A DNA stretch of 64,000 nucleotides from Torymus aiolomorphi (taxonomy: Eukaryota; Arthropoda; Insecta; Hymenoptera; Torymidae). The stretch spans positions 165,000,297 to 165,064,296 of the forward strand of contig CM070874.1 of the NCBI GenBank assembly GCA_036365515.1, in the 5' to 3' direction. This document shows positions 56,159 to 64,000 of the stretch, in pieces. The translations under genes were made by a program, and so were the position numbers. Under the pieces are notes generated by a model. The model was not told the origin of the DNA. It did no database searches and saw only the letters and a program-made list of their open reading frames with translations. How positions within the stretch are numbered: the first letter of the stretch is position 1; each line of letters opens with the position of its first letter.

Positions 56159-57503
56159 TACAATTAGTTTATATGATTTACGGATATTTTATAAATAAAT
56201 TATAGATAGTTTTTCCTTTTCTTGGCAGCATCACGAATCTAAAGCTTCTACCGTTTTTTAGTGCGGTGATAGAAATCGTTTTTTCGGAAGAACTTACAAA
56301 CAATAACAAAATTCTTTCTCTAATTCACGAGTTAAACGTTATTGATACAAAAATTTAAGTAATTTAGTTGTGAAAAACTGTTCTAAATCTCAGAGGAAAA
56401 TAAAACATATCATAATAGTGGGACAATGATTTAAGAAAAAAAATATACTTCTTTTTTTTTCTCGAAATTTACAGCTAAATAGGAGAAAAAACTTGTTGTC
56501 AAGTTTTTTCTTTGCCAGGTGGGGTGGGAACGAACAAATTCTGTAAAATTTTTTCCGTTCCTTATTCCCAAAGAAAAGGTTTAAAATGTAATTATGACAG
56601 CAAATACAAAAACTGTTAAACCAGATGTTATTACGGAAAGTAACAATCAATTCATTGTAAGAGAGTATAATGGAATTAACAAAGAATAACGAAAATAAGA
56701 AGATATATGTTATACCTTGAAAATTGTTTAGTAACAACTTTATTTGTATGATTGTATTGTATGACAAAAAAGAATAAAAGTTAATTTTATGCTGAGAAGA
56801 GAAAAACATTTCTTTTTTTTGGATACATAACAAATTTTTTTTTATTTGAACAAAATACTGGCATGCATAAAGATACATTAAGAATATTAATGTATGGGTT
56901 AAGCATTAGTTAAGTAATACTATTGTATGTTCTATTTAAGTTCATATCATTGTATGTATTATTTCTATATTTAAATTTATCATTATAGTATTAATTAAGT
57001 TCATTTTTGTAAAGATTTCATGAATACATCTATTTTGATCAAAATTTAACTTTTTAAAGAAAAGTAATGATGGGATTTACGAACGACGGATTTTGTTTAA
57101 AATCCGCTCGTTCTGGGATAGACCGTGAGGTGTAATGGACGAATTTTTCGTCCATTTACAAAAACAATTATTTTCTTTAACTCACGGTCATATATGTAAA
57201 AAGAATACTTGTAAATCTCCGAAAAGATGCAACAGGGAAGAGAGAAGAAAGAAGAGCAACGGAGGGAAATTAAGAAGGAGAGAGAGACAGAGAGAGAGCG
57301 AGAGAGAGAGAGAGAGAGGGGGGAGCAGGAGAGAGAAAGAAAGGCAGAGGAAAAAATAAAGGAACAAGCGGATTGGGAGAAAATCTTAGAGCCATGGGGG
57401 GGCGAGCAAACCTGACGCGTGGCCGGTTAAAACGGGGGCAATGGGGACGACACTTTACCATGCACACAGCGGCTTTTTATATACATATGCAGGGAAGGAC
57501 TGA
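56159..57503 (+). other. Gypsy-1 3' region without recognised gene
   Basis: The sequence is AT-rich to 57130, then Lys/Arg-rich with a GA microsatellite (57270-57320). No envelope gene or other domain is recognisable. AGGGAAGGAC at 57491-57500, just before the LTR start, may be the polypurine tract. Confidence 0.5.
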
Positions 57504-58288
57504 TGTAGTAACAAGAGTCAAGGCCCCAGCATGCCTATACTGTGTGACCCCGAATGTACAAAAAACAGGAAATCCGCTGAGATAAAAACATCAGAGATGC
57601 ATCTAATACAAGCCTTTTTCACGGCAACACGCAGGGAAGCTGCGAAAGTAATATATAGCGTCAGAACGAAGAGAGGATCAGCGAGACGTCCCCATCGCAT
57701 TCCAAATTTTGGAAGATAAGTGGTGGCGGCGTACACGGATATACTCTGCATGCAGCCTCGCGGAATTTTCTCTGGAGGGAGCAGCTTCAAGAAGGGGACT
57801 TTTGATATCTTTATGTTTTCCTCCATTAAGCGAGCAGGGGAAAACGCATGGTAACGGGAGGTGGGAGTCGAACTCCTGCGCACCTCCCACAAGGGGGAAA
57901 AAACAAGTTTTCCTCCATCACAAAGGAGTTTTACGCTATAAAAAGGGCCAGCAAGTGGGCCTCAACGCACAGTAATTTTCTGAACTTCTGCGAGGGCGAA
58001 GCCTGCCCGATGAACGACTGACGCCAAGACACTGCTCCCACGGCAAAGCGCTGCCCGTGTAACGCCCGACTTAAACTCTAACGCTGTTTCGGCCATCACG
58101 ATGACAACCGACTCTGCGCCACGGCAAAGCAGTGCCCGTGTTACCTCACCTACCTCAGAGGGACGATTACCTCCCGGAGTGGGTCCCTGAGGAGAGCTGC
58201 CGACAACGAGCACAACCCTTCTAGACAACGCTTCCTGTAAGGTTACCCGTCACGAAGGAACAACACCATCGCAAGCTGAACCACCGAT
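57504..58288 (+). repeat. Gypsy-1 3' LTR
   Basis: It starts TGTAGTAACAAGAG and matches 40416-41199 throughout. The TATA box is at 57937-57943. An AATAAA follows at about 58368, outside the region shared with the 5' copy, so the true LTR end is probably further right, near 58.4 kb. Divergence between the copies is visible, with single-base changes every 15-25 bases. Confidence 0.85.
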
Positions 58289-58960
58289 CCATCGCGACGA
58301 CGATCTGCAGATAGCGAACGGACTGTTTTGTTAATTAGAAAGGTATAGACTTTTGTAAATCTCGGGGTAAAATAAATTTCATTATTAGATAAAACAATTT
58401 GATTTGCATTCTTCCTCCGTTACGACTAAAGGCGTAAGGTTTCGGGCGTCGGCCAGTAGCAAAAGGAGATAAAGTCCTCCGATCTGCTCCCTCGGTCTCC
58501 GTAATCTGGTCAGGCATAGCGCTTTCGGGCGTTGGCCAAATGACAGGGTAATCCGGCACGCCCCATAGAAGGCCTGCTAGACTGATGGCTGTATGTTTGT
58601 ATTCCGACGTAAGAAAAGCATTGATCGTGCTTATCCTCTTTCCCAATGATTGTTATTCTTCTTGTACCTATGTGCGTTTTTTGCAAATTTTAGGTTTAGG
58701 AATACTGCACAAGTTTTACAAATAATTGTAAAAATTCCTGCAATAGATACAAAATACAAAATTAAATCACAATTCTCACTAAGCCTTTAAAACAATCTAC
58801 AAATTTATTTCAAGTTAACAATTAAATTTTCACTTGAAATCATAATTGCTGGTGTATATCGCAAATGATGCCTTCTCAATCTCAATAATAATAGTAATAA
58901 GTAAAAAGTTAATCGCAAACTTTTATTTAGCATAAGCAACCATGTATAACATGTATACAG
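58289..58960. other. Probable LTR end, then unassigned sequence
   Basis: 58289-58400 contains the AATAAA and is probably the R/U5 part of the Gypsy-1 3' LTR. 58430-58600 is GC-rich with two TTTCGGGCGTYGGCCA blocks about 90 bp apart. The rest is AT-rich and featureless. Confidence 0.45.
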
Positions 58961-59480
58961 GGTGTTAGAAAAGTTCCGGGACGACAGAATAACTCGGCGC
59001 GAGTGAATTTTAGAGAAAAATATTAAGGACGCTCTTGCACGACAATACAGTTTGTGCTCTCAGCGAGAGCACAAACTATATCATGCACGTCGTTCTGTCT
59101 CTCTCGCTCTCGTGCAGGTCGTCTGCTATTTGTGTTCATAATCATGAATTAAAGAAAATATCTCGAAATTTCCCACGGCTAAGTACAATTTACAAGGTGT
59201 GGTTTGAAAGGGGAAGCCTCAATCTTTAAAGCCATATGTTTTTTACTGGTCAAAAATTTGATCCCTTTTCAGAAATACTCGATTTAACCTATGTTTTCCC
59301 GCCATCCCATAAGTGTACATGTAAAAAATGATAATTTCAAACGTTAATTTCTCAAAATTTTCCACGGTTATAGGGTAAAATAAACATACCACAAGATTCG
59401 GTACATCTTGAACTATTGGAAATGTTATATCCCAGTTTGCACATTTTCATGCAAGAGCGTTCTTAAGTTCTTAAATACAA
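58961..59480. repeat. Possible MITE with an internal hairpin
   Basis: ACAGGGTGTTAGAAAAGTTCC at about 58961 looks like a mariner-type MITE end, but no partner was found. TTAAGGACGCTCTTGCA (about 59023) has an inverted partner GCAAGAGCGTTCTTAA near 59450-59466, enclosing about 440 bp. A perfect hairpin with 13-bp arms AGTTTGTGCTCTC and an AGC loop lies at 59049-59077. Confidence 0.45.
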
Positions 59481-59537
59481 AAGTTTTAGGATTTTTCCCT
59501 GGCTATTTAATGGTGGCCTTGGATTTCATCTTGACAC

Positions 59538-59812
59538 TGACCTTGAAGGTCAAATCAGGTCAAGGACATTTTATCAAATGGGAAGTCCCATTTTTTATTG
59601 CGGCTTTGGAAAGAGCGGAAAATTTTACGCTCAGATATGACCTTGAACTTATTTAAGAAATACCGAAGTCAAGATAATTTCAAGGTCAAATATAAAAAAA
59701 AATCGCAGAATTTCGATAGAATGGAGAAAAGTAAAGCACTAGGGATTTAGGATTTTTGCCTGGCTGTCCGGTTGTGACCTTGATATTAACCATGAAGGTC
59801 ATTTCAAGGTGA
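59538..59812. promoter_or_regulatory. Cluster of AGGTCA-type half-sites
   Basis: TGACCTTGAAGGTCA at 59538-59552, TGACCTTGAA at 59638, TTTCAAGGTCAAA at 59678, TGACCTTGA at 59775, TGAAGGTCA at 59793 and TTCAAGGTGA just after it all resemble the TCAAGGTCA monomer site of FTZ-F1/ERR-type nuclear receptors. They lie in two diverged copies of a longer repeat (TTTAGGATTTTTSCCTGGCT at 59486 and 59745). A regulatory role is only a possibility. Confidence 0.4.
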
Positions 59813-60880
59813 TTAGCATATTTTTAAATAAGACACCTTATTTTTGACATCAAACAATAAATGTTGTTTATCGCATATAATATCTAAATTCTGTTTGTTT
59901 CGTACATATAACAACAGTCTTTATTTCAAATATATATCTTGTTTGAATCGGGATTTACCATAATTTTCTCTCAACCGTTAGTCAATGTGACTGTTTATAC
60001 ATCATCCTTTGATAATATTTTATATAACATAATATGAATCGATAAAATAGAATCGATCTAAATTTCTATATTTTTTTCTGGTGAAGTACACATAACAGCA
60101 ATTTGTATTTTAAATAGATATTATGTATTCAACAAATTTATACGTTGGAATTGGCACGCACTTCATTTATTATAATAATCAATTAATAATAATCATGCTA
60201 AGCTTATATTTTTATCTTAGGATCTATGTACTCTAGAAATAAGTTCTAAGGACCTTTTTGGCTTAGAATTTGCCAAAGAACATGAAAATAATTTTGTTTA
60301 TGAGAAAAATTGCAAAAAATTTGTTTAAAAAATAGTTATTAATTTTTATCTTTATTAAGTTGACAAAAGTACTTGGCAGACTTTAAACTTTATTCATTCA
60401 TGGTTTTTTCCATGTTTAGGGGTACTTAAGAAAAAAAAGCACTTGGTTGTATAGTTGTGCCTTAAAAAATAATTTTACCTGTTTCGAATAAAGTTGCGTA
60501 TAGCTTTTGGTGGATCTGGACATATAAACGTAAATAAATGTATTAATCTGTATGTCTATGTGACTAAAGGGATAGATCGTAATTTTTTTACACCGAGGAG
60601 AAACTGAAGTGTGTAGCAAAATATGTTTCTACTAGCTATATAATCTCGCTCGGTGACGCTCGCTCGGCATGAAAACAATATGAATGTATAATAAAATTAG
60701 TAAAAGCAATAAAATAAAAATAGAAAAAATAGTAAGAAGTAGACTGTAGATAAATTGCCATAATAATAAATTTATTAAAAAAGTACATAACGAGAAAAAA
60801 CTGCCTAAATTAATAATTAATAATTAATGATGTACGAAGTAGAAGAGGAAGAACGAAATATGAAATGAGTATGGATAATG
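59813..60880. other. AT-rich gap without recognised gene
   Basis: I see no ORF that resembles a protein. CTCGCTCGGTGACGCTCGCTCGG near 60645 is GC-rich and partly repetitive. Nothing else stands out. Confidence 0.45.
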
Positions 60881-61770
60881 AAACGAAAAAATGGAGTAAA
60901 AATATCCCAAAATATTTTAATGCAGTAACCGATTATAATGCAACAAAATATTCTATTTATCGACGAAAAGGCGGTGGGGAAAACAACATTAACAGCATGT
61001 GTTCAATTAAATGATAAAGATCCTACCGCTAGACAGTATGTACATACGGATATACCTAATACATCTGCTTTTGATGAAAATTTTAGAACATGGAAAATAA
61101 TCCTCTCTTAAAAGAATGATGACGGAAATGTGAAGGCAAAATAAAACCTTTGCGATTCGTCAAGTCCGTTTAAAAGGAGCCCGTGACTGGTCGTTAGTGA
61201 CGTTAGCTTTTCGCTTATAGTCCTAGCTGATTGGTCCAAATAAAGTTTGGAAATATGAAATATTTAAACTAAAAATTATAAGTCATAAATAATATTAATG
61301 ACTTAAAATTTGGTTTTGTATAACAAAAAAATATTCAAATTTTATCTGTAGTAACAATGAAGGACTATTCTAATTACAGTTAAATTTCTAACTTCAAAAT
61401 TTTTGTATTGTAGAAATAAACTAAAATAAATACAAACCAAGTTTCAATCAAAAATATTGGATAAATTTGCGAATGATAAAAAGTAAAATAAATTTTAAAT
61501 TCATAATATTTCAATATTAATTTGATAGGTATACAAGCGAGAGGAAGAGCGCGCGCATTTTCAGAAAGTCCTCAATCAATGAAACAAAATTTCTTATATT
61601 CAATGACAAGTGTACAGAGACTTGGTAAACCTGATTATTTTATTACAATGACGTAATTCAAATTGGAAAGAAATTAAAGAAAATTTATTTAATAATGATT
61701 TGGTGATTAATAGAACTGATATTGTGGCAAAAGTATTTGATAGGAAAGTAAAGGAAAGTAAAGGAAAGTA
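60881..61770 (+). pseudogene. Helitron Rep-region fragments
   Basis: The first piece (60905-61000) reads PKYFNAVTDYNATKYSIYRRKGGG. The second (61550-61760) reads GSPQSMKQNFLYSMTSVQRLGKPDYFITMT, then NSNWKEIKENLF and DIVAKVFDRKVKE with the intervening frame change. Both match the conserved Rep region of Helitron proteins, but the second precedes the first in an intact protein by my recollection of the family, so the order may be rearranged. About 400 bp of AT-rich sequence separates them. GTAAAGGAAA repeats three to four times at 61745-61775. Confidence 0.65.
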
Positions 61771-61775
61771 AAGGA

Positions 61776-62976
61776 ATAAACCCCAACTGTTGTTTCGTTA
61801 CGAAACTGTTGCTCTCTTTTGAGCATAGGCCTATTTCATCCTAATAGCTCAGGATAGAGCTAGATACCTACACTAATGGGGTGGATTTCGGGCAGCAAAG
61901 GGCGCGTCGCGTAATTATCAAAATTATTTCATATAAATTTTACCTAACCATATTTTTGTCAAGGAATATATTTTATCAGAACGGTCGTAATACCCTCATC
62001 TGATATTAATATATTCCCTGAATAGTTTAATACAAAATTTAATATTTTGAGGTTTTTGACTAATGAGAGATAAATACCGAAACAGTCACAATTGTCAGTA
62101 CTCGATATCGCCTCTCACTAGTATAAAATTTGAATCTGATCGATTTTTTTTCGAGTTAGATTCTCAGGGAAAAATTGAGGGAAATTTATTGGAAAAATAT
62201 CTAATCTTTCTAATTATTACTTTTATTTGATACTTACAAGGATGGCTGGATGTACTCTGCTTACCCCTGGTGATGAATAAATGAAACGAAATGACAAAAT
62301 GGACAATGAAATAAAAAACACCAAACACTGCGCAATTTAAATTTTAATGATAATTTCTTTATTTTAAAATTTCTTAAATTTATATTTATTTAACCAATTC
62401 TCTTTTAAAATGAAATTATTTTTATCAATCTTGGAGATTGTAGATGAAAATCTAAAATAAAAACCCGAACAAAGAAATACACGTCGGTGAGATGCGGCTC
62501 ATATGGGGTCGGACCGTCAACTGTCGAACGCCTGCCAGGCGTATTTATACCCTAAAATAGGCTACTCTCTAACTTTAGAAAAGGGCATACTCAAAACTAT
62601 CTGATCAGCTCCCAATTGGTTCTTGGAATTCTGACCACTGCCCTTTCCGAGAATTCTGAGAGAGAATTGGTTAATGAGCTGCGAATATTCAGCATGCGGC
62701 TAAAAATAGTAAATGTTAATAATTAATACATTTATTTGAATGAACCTTAATTAACAAACAACTAAATTATTTTGAAATTTATTTTTTTCTAAAATATTAA
62801 TTTTTAATTGGTGAAATCATTAAAAATATTACTTATGTCGACTGCAATTTAATATCAACTGATAAGAATTTTTCCATCGGTCTTACAGTCTTACAAATTA
62901 AATTAAAATAATTAATATTTATGGCAGTCAGATTGCCCTTGTTTATAATCACCCCCGCAGAATCTGAAATAAAAAC
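61776..62976. other. Gap without recognised gene
   Basis: A short imperfect palindrome (AACTGTTGTTTCGTTACGAAACTGTTG) lies at about 61782. 62490-62600 is GC-richer, with CGCCTGCCAGGCGTATTTATACC, which might be an LTR promoter remnant. No coding region was seen. Confidence 0.4.
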
Positions 62977-63041
62977 TTAATTAAAATCTGGAAAAAACTT
63001 TGTTAGCAAAGGACGATCTGACTGCCCACCACCACCACATT

Positions 63042-63081
63042 GTCCGACGTTTCGAGCCTGCTCCGGCTCCTCCTCAGGGAC
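63042..63081 (-). ncRNA. Hammerhead ribozyme beside the Penelope-like ORF
   Basis: Minus strand order: GTCC (stem I), CTGAGGA (core; the variable core position is G), stem II GAGCC/GGCTC with GGAGCA loop, GAAA, CGTC, GGAC (stem I partner). All invariant core bases are present, stem III is the minimal ACGU type, and the cleavage position would follow CGUC. It lies about 110 bases downstream of the ORF stop. Such ribozymes are known from Penelope-like elements. Confidence 0.85.
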
Positions 63082-63189
63082 TGAAATAAAACCCGCGATA
63101 CACCTCCTTATATACCATGCACCCATACCCCCTTCTTTTCTCTTACCCCACCACCCTCCACATTCCCCTCTCCAACTTGCCATTCTCAC

Positions 63190-64000
63190 TTAAATTAATA
63201 AAGAATGATAAATGTTATCTAATTTACTTGACTCTATCATTAAATTTACATTATTCCGATTTCTTAGAATGTGAATACTTTCAAGGCTTTCCCTCTTATA
63301 TTTATTCTTAATCCCCTGTTCCAAAATATCCACACTCCCAAAATCGAAAGAATGCAAACTATTTAAACAATGTTCTTTCAAACCCGATGTACAACTTGAG
63401 CTGCGTAAACTATATTGATGTTCATATATTCTCTTTTTCAAATATCTACCCGTTTGACCAATATAACAACCATTACAATCCCTACAATTAATTTTATAAA
63501 CAACTCCCGATTTCAAACATTTATCATCCTTGTCTTTACAATTACTAAATAACCTTTCTAAATTATTATCATTTCTAAAGAAAACTTGAATATTATGTTT
63601 ACTAAAAACCCTTCTAATCCTTTCCGACAAACCTCTAACATATGGTAAACTAAAATATGCATTCTTTCCATTTCTATTCCTTGTTTGATTATCTACCCGC
63701 TGCTTCAATCCACCATTATAAATTTCCCACACTCTCTCATCAATCATTTTATCAATAAATTTTACGGGATAACTATTTTTAATAAATGTTTCTCGAACTA
63801 AATTTAAATTCTTTTTCCTAAAATCTTTATGTGACAATTTAATCGCTCTGTCAATGACACCTTTGATCGCACCTGTCTTGTTTCCGAATTGGTGGTGAGA
63901 ATCAAAATTTAAAAATCTACCTGACCATGTAGGTTTTCTATACCAATCTAATTTCACTCTATTATTATTACCTCTAATGACTCTAATATCTAAAAAACTC
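63190..64000 (-). CDS. Penelope-like element: RT end and GIY-YIG endonuclease, open at the right edge
   Basis: The minus-strand frame is open from the window edge to the stop at 63190. It begins with LDIRVIRGN and KLDWYRKPT, the end of the Penelope RT, then a long Lys/Arg-rich linker with FLNFDSHH. GVVYKINCRDCNGCYIGQTGRYLKKRIYEHQ follows, a GIY-YIG nuclease with a Cys pair (CRDC) inside, as in Penelope-type enzymes, then LKEHC with its His. No stop or frameshift is visible over about 270 codons, so this is the best preserved ORF in the window. The start lies outside. Confidence 0.9.
   Translation of the reverse strand, partial: SFLDIRVIRGNNNRVKLDWYRKPTWSGRFLNFDSHHQFGNKTGAIKGVIDRAIKLSHKDFRKKNLNLVRETFIKNSYPVKFIDKMIDERVWEIYNGGLKQRVDNQTRNRNGKNAYFSLPYVRGLSERIRRVFSKHNIQVFFRNDNNLERLFSNCKDKDDKCLKSGVVYKINCRDCNGCYIGQTGRYLKKRIYEHQYSLRSSSCTSGLKEHCLNSLHSFDFGSVDILEQGIKNKYKRESLESIHILRNRNNVNLMIESSKLDNIYHSLLI

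Larger units (their letters stand above)
40416..58288 (+). mobile_element. Gypsy-type retrotransposon (Gypsy-1), host to five nested insertions
   Basis: LTR-like sequence at 40416-41199 is repeated at 57504-58288. Between them, gag, protease, reverse transcriptase, RNase H and integrase are in Gypsy order on the plus strand. Inside it lie a TRIM (43001-44035), transposon A2 (46713-49169), a TTAA MITE (50598-51326), a 28-bp foldback array (51377-51905) and transposon B2 (51911-56156). Removing these leaves about 8.9 kb. Catalytic residues of protease and RT are changed, and frames are broken. Confidence 0.85.

Noticed and set aside
56390..56878. 162-codon minus-strand ORF rich in Phe, Ile and Leu
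   Set aside because: Its composition follows the AT-rich, T-rich DNA. I see no signal peptide plus domain pattern, and no envelope-like motif that would be expected at this place in a Gypsy element.

Overview
The window is AT-rich eukaryotic DNA, almost certainly from an arthropod and probably an insect. The evidence is the mix of Gypsy, Copia, BEL/Pao, R1-clade, Penelope-like, Helitron and pogo elements, the TA-flanked terminal-inverted-repeat (TIR) elements, and a transposase-like protein family that I associate with arthropod genomes. I recognise no host gene. Nearly every coding stretch belongs to a transposable element, most are broken by stops, frameshifts or insertions, and many sit inside one another.

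Layout. 1-9.6 kb: an internally deleted TIR-element transposase (B1) with a 325-bp tandem repeat behind it; a 1.6-kb solo LTR with a clean ATAC target duplication; a TA-flanked foldback MITE; a Helitron helicase end cut by a BEL/Pao LTR; the 5' half of an R1-like LINE; a near-perfect palindrome carrying two hammerhead ribozymes; a LINE reverse-transcriptase tail. 9.6-18.4 kb: one Copia element (minus strand) with both LTRs, split by a 3.3-kb TIR transposon (A1), a small palindrome and a MITE-like block. 18.4-28.5 kb: a LINE ORF1, a 1.8-kb foldback, and a Helitron (plus strand) broken by a Gypsy (minus strand) and a 1-kb MITE. 28.9-40.4 kb: an 11.5-kb pogo-like TIR element whose termini hold 458-bp repeats and a degenerate ACAAACCC array; an R1-clade LINE lies inside it, flanked on both sides by TTG/TTA microsatellite. 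40.4-58.3 kb: a second Gypsy (plus strand) hosting a TRIM, TIR transposon A2, a TTAA MITE, a 28-bp foldback array and TIR transposon B2. 58.3-64 kb: sparse sequence with a cluster of AGGTCA half-sites, a Helitron Rep fragment, and a Penelope-like GIY-YIG ORF with its own hammerhead ribozyme at the right edge.

The most interesting items are: (1) a TRIM whose two LTRs each contain a tRNA-like domain; (2) two lineages (A and B) of long-TIR transposons with a DDD-type transposase candidate, inserting at TA runs, where two insertions sit in former reading frames that are restored by assuming a TA duplication; (3) three hammerhead ribozymes; (4) at least six palindromes centred on a CGAAG mini-hairpin core, spread over unrelated elements; (5) the microsatellite-lodged R1-clade LINE; (6) a core promoter segment shared by A2 and B2 although their TIRs differ.

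All coordinates come from reading by eye. Boundaries given without a stated duplication are approximate to tens of bases.
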